From positions 1,135,633-1,199,632 of the forward strand of contig NZ_JXSK01000001.1 of assembly GCF_001083805.1 (NCBI RefSeq): DNA of 64,000 nucleotides, given 5' to 3'. A model generated the notes under the pieces. It worked only from the letters and a program-made list of their open reading frames with translations. It did no database searches and was not told where the DNA came from. Both the position numbers and the translations under genes were made by a program. This document shows positions 1 to 9,181 of this stretch, one piece after another (positions within the stretch are counted from its first letter, which is position 1; each line of letters opens with the position of its first letter). The DNA is from Photorhabdus luminescens subsp. luminescens (GTDB lineage: Bacteria > Pseudomonadota > Gammaproteobacteria > Enterobacterales > Enterobacteriaceae).

Positions 1-3000
1 CCAGCAATAGTGCTCAACCAGAACTCATTGTTGATAAGCCACAAGGACTGTTTCAGTTGTTTGAGCAGAACCTGTCCCAGTATGGCGGACATGTGGCGCT
101 GGAAAGTGATGAATTAAGTCTGAGTTATCAGCAGCTTGATACATTGACGGCATATGTGGCGCAGCAACTACAACAAGCAGGTGTAGGCCGTGGTGATCGA
201 GTTGGCATTCTGATGGGGCACCATCCACATAATGTCACGGCAATGCTGGCAATTAACCGGATTGGTGCGGTGTTTGTGCCGCTGGCTCCTGATAATGCCG
301 AACCAGCAAATCGGTATGTGATTGATAATGCGAAAATAAAAGCGATTTTATGCCGAAATGAAACAGCCCCCCTGTGCCAGCGTCTTGGTCTGGCGGCAAT
401 TAATATTGATGAGTTAGATATAGCCAACGCACCCTGTATGGCAATGGCGGCGATCTGTCAGCCGGATGATTGCGCTTACGTTATTTACACGTCGGGCTCG
501 ACGGGCAAACCGAAAGGTGTTGCTGTCTCCCACCGTAGTGTCTGCCATAACATTCTGGCAATACGCGATGAACTGAGACTTGAACCTGCTTCTCGCATAG
601 CACAATACTCTTCGCCTGTGTTTGATGTGATGTTGGGAGAAATTTTTCCAGCGCTTGTAGCGGGTGCTTGCGTGGTCTTCGGTAAGAAACAGCAACTGTT
701 GCCTGGCAGTGATCTGACAGAGTGGCTGGCACATAAACAGATTACGCATCTGTGGATTGTACCTTCCGCGTTGGCGATAGTGCCGTTAGTACCGCTGCCT
801 AATCTCCAGGTGCTTATCGTAACCGGTGAACCTTGTATGCCCGAAGTCGCCCAACGCTGGTCTGTAGGGCGCAGGCTGATGAATGGATATGGCCCTACTG
901 AATGTGCGATTGTGGTATCCCTTACCGATTATCATGCCGCAGGACAAAATCTGGTGCTGCGTCCAATGGGCGATGTTCGCTTCTATCTGCTTGATGAACA
1001 GAGAAAGCCCGTGGCGCCGGGGGAAATGGGTGAACTGTATTTAGCGGGAACCTGTGTTGCACAGGGCTATCTGGGGATGGATGAAAAAACCGCTGAGGTG
1101 TTTTTACCCGATAGTTTTGCACCACAATTAAAGGCTCGCATGTACCGTACTGGCGATATTGTGCGCCAACGCGTGGATGGCGCACTGGAGTTTGTTGGTC
1201 GGGTTGACCGTCAGGTAAAAATCCGTGGTCACCGAATTGAACTGAATGCTGTACGTGCCGCCCTAAGTGCGTTACCGGGTGTACGTCAGGCCGAAGCGCT
1301 GGCAATCACCGATAGCCAAGGGAATAAAGAGTTGGCGGGATACATTGTTGGCGAAACTCGCCGTAATGAAATCCTGAACGCATTACGCCAACAGGTTAGT
1401 GACGTTATGGTGCCAACAGCGCTGTTCTTTCTTGATGCACTACCTACCGGCATTACGGGAAAAGTCGATCTGAAAGCGTTGGCTGAAATGAAACTGACAC
1501 GTGCCGGTCAGCATCAATCTTCCCCTTTGCCAGTCAAAGTTGTGCCATCGCTTAGTCGCGTTGAGGCTATCTGGCGTGAACTGCTAGAGAGGGATGAAAT
1601 CGGTTATGACGAAAACTTTTTCGATGCTGGCGGCCACTCACTGCGGATTATGGCGCTATTACAACAATTGAATGAGGTGTTTGGTCACGGCTTGTCTGTC
1701 ACCGATATTTTCGCTCATCCCACCATTCAACAACAAGCTCAACTACTGGACACACTGTCGCAACAAAAAACACCTGCCACAATCACACCGCCGATAGTCA
1801 CTAAAGAGACAGCAACGCCATCAACGCCGAATGTTTCGACTCAGGATAGCAATACTATTGCGATTATTGGTATGACTGGCCGCTTCCCACAAGCGCCAGA
1901 TCTCGACACTTTTTGGCAGCGGTTGTTGGCGGGTTATGATGCCAGTGCGGCGTTGTCTGACGAGGAATTGTTACAACGAGGCGTCGATCCAGCGCTGTTA
2001 AGTCACCCGCAATTTGTCAGACGCGCACGTTTGCTGGAGGGTTGCGCGGAGTTTGATGCACGCTTCTTTGGTTATTCATCACGTGAAGCGCAGGTGATGG
2101 ACCCGCAACAGCGGTTGTTTCTTGAAATGGCATGGGAAACGCTGGAATTATCTGGCTATGGCAATGATAGTACACCGCGTTCGGTGGGTGTCTTTGGTAG
2201 CAGTGGCTTCAATTATTACCTGCTGGAAAACGTCATGCCAAATAAAGACCGGATGCATCTCGACCCCGGTCAGTGGCAAATAGGTAATGACAAGGATTTT
2301 ATCGCTACACGTACTGCTTACAAGTTGAACCTTAGCGGACCGGCTGTCAGTATTGGCACTGCTTGTTCGTCATCACTCACTGCTATTCACTTTGCCTGCG
2401 AAAGTTTACGACGCGGTGAATGTAACATGGCGTTGGCGGGTGCTGTAGCACTGGACCCGCAACAAGTTGGCTTTGTCCATGTCAGCGGCGGAATTATGTC
2501 TCCAGATGGCCTTTGCCGGCCATTTGATGCGGCGGCCAACGGTACAGCCAGCGGCAGCGGCGGTGGGATGATATTACTAAAACGTCTGTCCGCTGCTTTG
2601 GAAGATGGCGATACTATCTATGCGGTAATTAAAGGTTCTGCTGTCAATAATGATGGCGCACAAAAGGTTAGTTACACGGCACCAAGTATTGACGGTCAAT
2701 CTGCTGTAATTAAAGACGCTCTGCGTAACGCCGGTGTATCGCCCGCCAGCATCAGTTATATCGAAGCGCATGGTACGGCGACCTCTCTAGGCGATCCGAT
2801 AGAAGTACGTGCGCTGACTCAGGCTTTTGTGGAACAGTCTGATGGTGAGACATTGCCTGTAGGGAGTTGTGCAATAGGTTCTGTGAAAGGAAATATAGGG
2901 CATACTGATGCCGCCGCCGGTATCGCGGGTGTAATCAAAACCGTGTTAGCGCTGCGTCACCAGACTTTGCCGCCAAGTATTCACTATCATCAACCCAATC

Positions 3001-6000
3001 CTGCAATCCACTTCGAACAGACTCCGTTTGCTGTAATCAATACAGCACGCCCGTGGCCGCAAACAAGTAAGCCACGTCGTGCCGGCGTAAGTTCTTTCGG
3101 TATTGGCGGCACTAATGCCCACCTTATTCTGGAAGAAGCTCCGCGTCAGCAAGATACCCGCATATCAGATGGCGAGCGCTGGCATCTGCTGCCGATTTCA
3201 GCAAAAACGCCGCCAGCGTTAATTCAGCAAGGGGAACGCTTGGCAGTAGCACTGACTGCCTGTCATCAGCCATTGGCGGATATTGCCGGGACTTTGCAAC
3301 AAGGACGTAGCGCTTTCGGTGAGCGTGCTTTTGTTGTGGGAAAAGATCGAGAGCAATTAATCAATCAACTACGCCAGCTATCGCCGCAGACTGTTAGTCG
3401 CAAACAACAGCATCGGGCAGTGATTTTTATGTTTCCGGGGCAAGGAAGTCAGTCTATTGAAATGGGCCGGTCGCTGTATCTGCGCGACGGTGTATTCCGC
3501 CAGCAATTTGATCGCTGTGCCGAACTGTTACAACCACACATCAAACTGGATATCAGGCAGTTAATTTATCCGCAATCAGAACGCGACAATGCGGTCAGTC
3601 GGTTAAATGCTACACGTTATACTCAGCCTGCGCTGTTCACTGTTGAGTATGCGCTGGCCTGTCAGTTACAGGCGTGGAGTATTACCCCTCAGGCAATGAT
3701 TGGTCATAGTCTCGGTGAACTGGTTGCTGCCTGCGTAGGGGGTATGTTAGAGCTGGAAGATGCACTGGCATTGGTAGCCAATCGTGCTGCAATCATGCAA
3801 CGTCAGCCCACAGGGGCAATGCTGGCGGTACAGGCATCACCTGAACGCATGGTTTCGCTGGCGCCAGAGTGTGAATTTGCCGCGATCAATGGGCCTGAAC
3901 AGTGCGTGATAACTGGCAGCCATGACGATATTGCTGTACTGGAAGAGCAGTGTGAAAAGGCAGGTATTTCTTGCCAGCGACTCACGACATCACATGCATT
4001 TCATAGTTCATTAATGGATGCTGCCGCACAACAGATGCGGGAATTCAGCGCAGGCTTCACGCTACAATCCAGCACTATTCCGATGATATCCAATGTCAGC
4101 GGCAGTTGGTTCAGTGAACAGGATCGCGATAATTCTGGCTATTGGGGCGATCACCTGCGTCGGCCGGTACGCTTCTATGATGGAATTCTTACGTTGCTGA
4201 CCCATTATGACAATCCAATCCTGCTTGAAGTAGGCCCGGGGAGTGCGCTGACCAGCATGCTGAAAGATCTACAGCAGACAAGCCAAGCTCAGATACTGAC
4301 CACAATGCGCCGTACTCGCCAGCAGAAACCAGATGAAGAGGTGCTGCTCAACACCATCGGGCAGTTATGGCAGCAAGGAGTCGCCATCGATTGGGTTGCA
4401 TTTGGTCATTCACACAAATTACATCGGGTTATGCTGCCAGCGTACCCCTTCCAACGCCAACATCTCTGGTTGGAACATCCGGTCACTACATCAGCCGCCG
4501 TAATAAGTACACAGCGGAGAAGCGTACCGACTTTCACACAGTTATCGGCTAGAGAGGAGGTCACACAGTTTACTTGTAAGCTGAATGATAATGTCTGGTT
4601 TATCAATGAACATCGCATTTTCGAAGGGCAAGGTGTATTACCGGGCACAGGTTGCCTGGAATTAGTGCGTCGTGCTTTTAACGAATTGCAACCCGGCGGC
4701 ACGGCCACTTTTAGTGAGGTTTATTTCCCCTCGCCATTGGTACTTCCGTCAGGTGTTGAGCGTCGGATACGCATTAGCTTGACCGCCATTGATCACAGCT
4801 TTGCCTTTACGCTGGAGTCTCGCGGTGACGGTGATGACAGGTGGCAACTCCATGCAAACGGTAATATTACTGCCGTATGCTCGCCACCAGCAGAGATTGT
4901 TTCGCCTTATGAGTTACGTCGGAATTTGCAGCTTGAAGAAGTTGCAGAGGCGCCGGAGCGCTTCAATCAGGCATTTGCTGACTATGGACCACATTGGCAA
5001 TGCATTACAGGTGTTTGGATGGGTGATCGCTGTGCGTTGGCACAGTTGCGGCTCAATCCGGCATTTATCGATGATTTACCTGATATTGCATTACACCCTG
5101 CTTTGCTCGATTTGGGCACGGTATTCTTACATGCCTGTCTGTTACCGGGTGATGCTTCAATCCCGTTCCATTATGGTTCACTGACGCTGCATCAGCCATT
5201 ATGCGCTGAATTTTACAGCCTGGCAGTTGAGACGGCGCCACGGACCTATAACATAACGCTATTTAGTTGGGATGAGAGTCAGAATTGCAAACAAGTGCTG
5301 GTTGAAATCCACGGTTACCATTTACGGCAGTTTAATTCTTTGCCACTCCAACCAGAGCGCGAGGCGAATGTCGCACGGTGGTGTCGTCACCCTCGATGGT
5401 TGCCGAAGCCTCTAGGCGAAACAAAGCAGAATCGTGCGCCGTGGCTGATTTTTGGCGCTCAAGCCGCTGAGCTGAGTGATTTATGGGAAGCGGCGGCGCC
5501 CGGTAGTATTATTGTCGAAGATGCTGATGAATTTCTGCAACAGGATACTTACCGCTTTAGTTTGCGTAAGGATCAACCCGAAGATTATCAACGACTGATA
5601 GATTGCCTGATACAGCAACAAGCGCTACCAGAACGTATCATTTGGTGCTGGACTGCGGCAGTGATTTCTCAACCAGAGGCCGCGTTTGAACAACTGGCGG
5701 CTGCGATTAAAGCGCTCACCGGTCATCACAGGGTTTTTAATATTACCCTAATTTCCCGTGGGCTACAGGCGGCCAGAGTGTTGGAAGCCTGTAATGCCGC
5801 ACCCGCGCTTGGTTTGCTAGGAATATTGGCGGCAGAGTATCCGGGGTGTTCTGCACGTCATATTGATCTGGATGATGACACTTTTGCTACATATCAATCG
5901 CTGATTGCGGAACTGTATACAGATATGCAACCAGAAGAGACGACAGAAGGAATACCGGTTACCAGCATTACGCTTAAACAGGGTGAGCGTGAATTACAGA

Positions 6001-7889
6001 CATTTACCGAGTTTGATGAGATACCTCACCGGCAAATTCTGCGTGATGGCGGTGTTTACCTGATTACTGGTGGACTAGGGGGTATCGGTCAATTACTAGC
6101 ACGTCACATCAGCAATAAATGCAATAAAGTTAAACTCGGTATTTTGAGCCGCCGGGAAACGAATGCGACAAGCGAAGCTTTACTCGATGTGTTGCGGAAA
6201 TCTGGTGCTGAAATCATGATGTTGTCCGCTGATGTTGCTGATGGCGCGGCATTGACTAAAGCACTGGCACAGATGCGGGCAAGATTTGGCGCTATCAACG
6301 GTGTGATTCATTCAGCGGGTATTGAAGCCAGTGGGTTGCTGGAACATGGCACGTCGCAGGACTGGCGACATGTAATGGCGGCAAAAGTCAGTGGAACACA
6401 GCAACTGATGACGGCGATGAGTCAAGACCCTCTCGACTTTGTTCTGTTGTGCTCTTCACTTGCCTCATTTGTAGGTGGAATTGGTCAGGCAGACTACGCG
6501 GCGGCGAACCGTTATCTTGATGCCGTGGCGTACTACTGGCGACAACAGGCTATACCGGTAACGTCAGTTAACTGGGATACCTGGGCTGAAGTGGGGATGG
6601 CTGTGGATTATGCTGCACGTCGTCAAGAAAGTGTGACCGGTCTCAGTAATCAAGAGGGCTGCGCTATTTTCGATCTGGCTATCGCCGGAATGGAAGCACA
6701 GATCGTTGTCAGTAAATTTACTACTGTGCGGCGTGCGCAACTACAGAACTCATCGGTGATATCTGATTCCGCCAGCCCAGAAGAAGCGGTTCGTCAATTG
6801 TGGTATGAGCTACTGGGTGAAGAGACGATTCATTTGGAAGATGATTTCTTCGAACTGGGTGGTCATTCGCTGTTGGCAACGCAAATGATCTCCCGTTTAC
6901 GTGATCATTTCCAGCACTGTCTGACACTGGCGGAGTTTCTCGAACAACCGACAATGGCACGTGTTGTCCGCTCACTATCTGATGAGAAAAAGAGCCAGGC
7001 TCCTGAAAATGCCCATATCCGCTACTGCCTGGTGCCCATTAATCATGGCGGTAATGGTAATTATTCACCCTTGTTTTGTGTGCCGGGTATGGGCGGCAAT
7101 GTTACCCAATTTATGCCTTTGGCTGCGGCATTACCACGAGAACTGCCATTTATCGGTATGCAGTATTTGGGGCTTGATGGAAAAACAGCGCCGCACCAAT
7201 CGGTAGAAGAGATAGCAACACATTATATTGCTTGTTTGCGCTCGGTACAGAAACAAGGACCATATCATATCGGCGGTCATTCATTGGGTGGCAAGGTAGC
7301 TTATGAAATGGCGCGGCAGCTTCATGCTGAAGGAGAAAGCGTCGGTTCTCTGGTGCTACTCGACTCCGCCGCGCCACCTTATGCACCAGTTCCGTATCAG
7401 GAAGATGCTGATATTGCCAAAGTTATTCTTGGTATTTTTGCCTACTACACTGACCGACTGGAAATGATCGATAGCTTGGATGACGACGAAATGCGTGCAT
7501 TGCCACGTGAGGCGTTACTGAGCTATATCAAAGAGCAATTAAAACGTTTCTCGTTGATTCATGCACAGAATGATATGGGCTCAATTAACGGATTGTTTAA
7601 TGTCTACCGGGCTGCGTCGGATATGTCGCCTAAATATCGTCCAACACCCGTACAGTTGCCAATTCCTATGCTGTTAGTCAAAGCGGTAGAACCCTTACCA
7701 AAAGGGGTTGTTGTGCCGGAAATACGGGAAACCAATGCCTGGGGTTGGGAGAAGTTTTCCACTCTTCCCATTCGTATCGCAGAAGTGCCGGGGAATCATT
7801 ATAGCTGTCTGATGGAAGAGCACGTAGCCCATGTATCGCAGGCAATAATCCACCACTTTCCGTCAATAATAAAAGGAAGGCAAGTATGA
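1..7889 (+). CDS. glbC: Hybrid NRPS-PKS, 5' end outside window (A-PCP-KS-AT-DH-KR-ACP-TE); glidobactin/luminmycin GlbC-like
   Basis: The frame is open from base 3, so this is the C-terminal part of a longer synthetase; the first residues look like a C-to-A linker. Domains in order: adenylation (TSGSTGKPKG near base 489, NGYGPTE near 875, GITGK near 1447); PCP (DAGGHSL near 1622); KS (TACSSS near 2361, EAHGTAT near 2764, GNIGHTD near 2892); AT (FPGQGSQ near 3432, GHSLGE near 3703, HAFHSS near 3995, the malonyl-CoA type); DH (HRIFEGQGVLPG near 4609, HPALLDL near 5093); a structural KR half; catalytic KR (TGGLGGIG near 6067, then Ser/Tyr/Asn); ACP (GGHSLL near 6860); TE (GGHSLGG near 7273). No ER is seen. 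Amino acid plus malonate, ketoreduction, dehydration and TE release fit the 4-amino-2-pentenoate unit of syrbactins. The product and symbol are inferred from module order and neighbours, not from a search. It overlaps the MFS gene by 4 bases. Confidence 0.85.
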   Translation, partial: SNSAQPELIVDKPQGLFQLFEQNLSQYGGHVALESDELSLSYQQLDTLTAYVAQQLQQAGVGRGDRVGILMGHHPHNVTAMLAINRIGAVFVPLAPDNAEPANRYVIDNAKIKAILCRNETAPLCQRLGLAAINIDELDIANAPCMAMAAICQPDDCAYVIYTSGSTGKPKGVAVSHRSVCHNILAIRDELRLEPASRIAQYSSPVFDVMLGEIFPALVAGACVVFGKKQQLLPGSDLTEWLAHKQITHLWIVPSALAIVPLVPLPNLQVLIVTGEPCMPEVAQRWSVGRRLMNGYGPTECAIVVSLTDYHAAGQNLVLRPMGDVRFYLLDEQRKPVAPGEMGELYLAGTCVAQGYLGMDEKTAEVFLPDSFAPQLKARMYRTGDIVRQRVDGALEFVGRVDRQVKIRGHRIELNAVRAALSALPGVRQAEALAITDSQGNKELAGYIVGETRRNEILNALRQQVSDVMVPTALFFLDALPTGITGKVDLKALAEMKLTRAGQHQSSPLPVKVVPSLSRVEAIWRELLERDEIGYDENFFDAGGHSLRIMALLQQLNEVFGHGLSVTDIFAHPTIQQQAQLLDTLSQQKTPATITPPIVTKETATPSTPNVSTQDSNTIAIIGMTGRFPQAPDLDTFWQRLLAGYDASAALSDEELLQRGVDPALLSHPQFVRRARLLEGCAEFDARFFGYSSREAQVMDPQQRLFLEMAWETLELSGYGNDSTPRSVGVFGSSGFNYYLLENVMPNKDRMHLDPGQWQIGNDKDFIATRTAYKLNLSGPAVSIGTACSSSLTAIHFACESLRRGECNMALAGAVALDPQQVGFVHVSGGIMSPDGLCRPFDAAANGTASGSGGGMILLKRLSAALEDGDTIYAVIKGSAVNNDGAQKVSYTAPSIDGQSAVIKDALRNAGVSPASISYIEAHGTATSLGDPIEVRALTQAFVEQSDGETLPVGSCAIGSVKGNIGHTDAAAGIAGVIKTVLALRHQTLPPSIHYHQPNPAIHFEQTPFAVINTARPWPQTSKPRRAGVSSFGIGGTNAHLILEEAPRQQDTRISDGERWHLLPISAKTPPALIQQGERLAVALTACHQPLADIAGTLQQGRSAFGERAFVVGKDREQLINQLRQLSPQTVSRKQQHRAVIFMFPGQGSQSIEMGRSLYLRDGVFRQQFDRCAELLQPHIKLDIRQLIYPQSERDNAVSRLNATRYTQPALFTVEYALACQLQAWSITPQAMIGHSLGELVAACVGGMLELEDALALVANRAAIMQRQPTGAMLAVQASPERMVSLAPECEFAAINGPEQCVITGSHDDIAVLEEQCEKAGISCQRLTTSHAFHSSLMDAAAQQMREFSAGFTLQSSTIPMISNVSGSWFSEQDRDNSGYWGDHLRRPVRFYDGILTLLTHYDNPILLEVGPGSALTSMLKDLQQTSQAQILTTMRRTRQQKPDEEVLLNTIGQLWQQGVAIDWVAFGHSHKLHRVMLPAYPFQRQHLWLEHPVTTSAAVISTQRRSVPTFTQLSAREEVTQFTCKLNDNVWFINEHRIFEGQGVLPGTGCLELVRRAFNELQPGGTATFSEVYFPSPLVLPSGVERRIRISLTAIDHSFAFTLESRGDGDDRWQLHANGNITAVCSPPAEIVSPYELRRNLQLEEVAEAPERFNQAFADYGPHWQCITGVWMGDRCALAQLRLNPAFIDDLPDIALHPALLDLGTVFLHACLLPGDASIPFHYGSLTLHQPLCAEFYSLAVETAPRTYNITLFSWDESQNCKQVLVEIHGYHLRQFNSLPLQPEREANVARWCRHPRWLPKPLGETKQNRAPWLIFGAQAAELSDLWEAAAPGSIIVEDADEFLQQDTYRFSLRKDQPEDYQRLIDCLIQQQALPERIIWCWTAAVISQPEAAFEQLAAAIKALTGHHRVFNITLISRGLQAARVLEACNAAPALGLLGILAAEYPGCSARHIDLDDDTFATYQSLIAELYTDMQPEETTEGIPVTSITLKQGERELQTFTEFDEIPHRQILRDGGVYLITGGLGGIGQLLARHISNKCNKVKLGILSRRETNATSEALLDVLRKSGAEIMMLSADVADGAALTKALAQMRARFGAINGVIHSAGIEASGLLEHGTSQDWRHVMAAKVSGTQQLMTAMSQDPLDFVLLCSSLASFVGGIGQADYAAANRYLDAVAYYWRQQAIPVTSVNWDTWAEVGMAVDYAARRQESVTGLSNQEGCAIFDLAIAGMEAQIVVSKFTTVRRAQLQNSSVISDSASPEEAVRQLWYELLGEETIHLEDDFFELGGHSLLATQMISRLRDHFQHCLTLAEFLEQPTMARVVRSLSDEKKSQAPENAHIRYCLVPINHGGNGNYSPLFCVPGMGGNVTQFMPLAAALPRELPFIGMQYLGLDGKTAPHQSVEEIATHYIACLRSVQKQGPYHIGGHSLGGKVAYEMARQLHAEGESVGSLVLLDSAAPPYAPVPYQEDADIAKVILGIFAYYTDRLEMIDSLDDDEMRALPREALLSYIKEQLKRFSLIHAQNDMGSINGLFNVYRAASDMSPKYRPTPVQLPIPMLLVKAVEPLPKGVVVPEIRETNAWGWEKFSTLPIRIAEVPGNHYSCLMEEHVAHVSQAIIHHFPSIIKGRQV

Positions 7890-9151
7890 GTCATTCTTTC
7901 CCAACAGCTTACCTTCCTGATACCCGGCAGCATAAACGCCGATTAGCAGTCATCCTAATGACATTGGCGGTAGATGCTTTGGGTATCGGGATTGTACTCC
8001 CGGTTTTACCCGATCTGTTGCGGGAGGTTGCCCCGCAACCGCCGGAAGCAGGTGTGCCGTTAATCGGGTTATTTGTCGCACTATATGCTTTTGCACAGTT
8101 TCTTTTCGCTCCGTTGTTAGGGACGCTTAGCGACGCTTGGGGAAGGCGACCGGTATTGCTTTCAACACTGTTTGGGACAGCGCTGAGCTATACGCTAGTA
8201 GCGACTGCGCCGTCGCTAGGATGGCTGGTGGTCGGTATATTTCTTTCCGGTTCCACCGCCGCTAGTACTTCCGCTGCATCGGCTTACGTAGCAGATGTTA
8301 CGCCAGAAGCACAGCGAGCAGCGCGTTTCGGGCTGGTCAGCGGTGTTCTTGGCTTCGGCATGGTTGCCGGGCCAGCCTTCGGTGGGTTATTAGGCATGAT
8401 TGCACCGCGCCTTCCATTTGTCATTGCTGGTTCACTAGCAGCAGTGAATGCTATTGCCGCCATGTTTGTTCTGAACGAAAGTCTGACCAAGGAGAACCGG
8501 CGTTCGTTCGACTGGCGCCGCGCCAATCCTTTGGGCAGCTTGAAACTACTGACAACGGATGGGGTACTGAGACGCTTAGTTTATGCTTCGGCTCTTGGCA
8601 TGGTGGTTTATGGCATTTTTCTGGCCTGTTTTGTCTTACTCAATGAAATGCGTTTAGGCTGGGGACCACGTGAAAACGGGCTGGCTCTCACCGGGCTCGG
8701 CGTCGGGATCATCATAACGCAAACTTGGTTGCTAAAAATGTTCGTGACGCGCTGTAACGAATACCGCACAGCCATCATCGGTTATGGACTCTATATGTTG
8801 GCGTTTATCGCTTATAGCCTGGCCGTATCCCCCCTTATTGTTGCTGGCGCAATTGCTTTGCATGCACTGGCGTTGATCAGCGATTCAACGCTTCGTGCTT
8901 TGATTTCATTACGTGCAGGCAATGAACGACAAGGGGAATATCTGGGAGCGCAGAACTGTATGTTGGGTCTGGCTATCACTGTTTCTCCGTTATTAGGCGC
9001 GTTCTTGCTCCATTTCTCATCTCGTCAGGGACAATCTCTCTACTTTCAAGGGTTCCCTTTTGTTATTGCTGTGGTTGTTTGCTTCTGCGCCATATTGATT
9101 TTGCTACGTGGCTCTCAAGCAGACATTAAATTTCGCAGTTTGTATAAATAA
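7886..9151 (+). CDS. MFS drug:H+ antiporter, probable exporter of the cluster's product (GlbD-like)
   Basis: This 421-aa inner-membrane protein has twelve likely hydrophobic segments. The loop after segment 2 carries the DHA1/TetA signature G-x-LSDAWGRRPVLL (near base 8120), and segment 5 holds the antiporter-type glycine/proline pattern (GFGMVAGPAFGG). The length is normal for DHA1 transporters. Its ATG overlaps the stop of the NRPS-PKS gene as ATGA, so the two are translationally coupled; the Thr-loading NRPS follows 30 bases later. The context suggests export of, and self-protection against, the peptide made here. The substrate is inferred from position only. Confidence 0.85.
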   Translation: MSHSFPTAYLPDTRQHKRRLAVILMTLAVDALGIGIVLPVLPDLLREVAPQPPEAGVPLIGLFVALYAFAQFLFAPLLGTLSDAWGRRPVLLSTLFGTALSYTLVATAPSLGWLVVGIFLSGSTAASTSAASAYVADVTPEAQRAARFGLVSGVLGFGMVAGPAFGGLLGMIAPRLPFVIAGSLAAVNAIAAMFVLNESLTKENRRSFDWRRANPLGSLKLLTTDGVLRRLVYASALGMVVYGIFLACFVLLNEMRLGWGPRENGLALTGLGVGIIITQTWLLKMFVTRCNEYRTAIIGYGLYMLAFIAYSLAVSPLIVAGAIALHALALISDSTLRALISLRAGNERQGEYLGAQNCMLGLAITVSPLLGAFLLHFSSRQGQSLYFQGFPFVIAVVVCFCAILILLRGSQADIKFRSLYK

Positions 9152-9181
9152 AAAGATCACTAGCCTGTGAGGGTTAATTAT

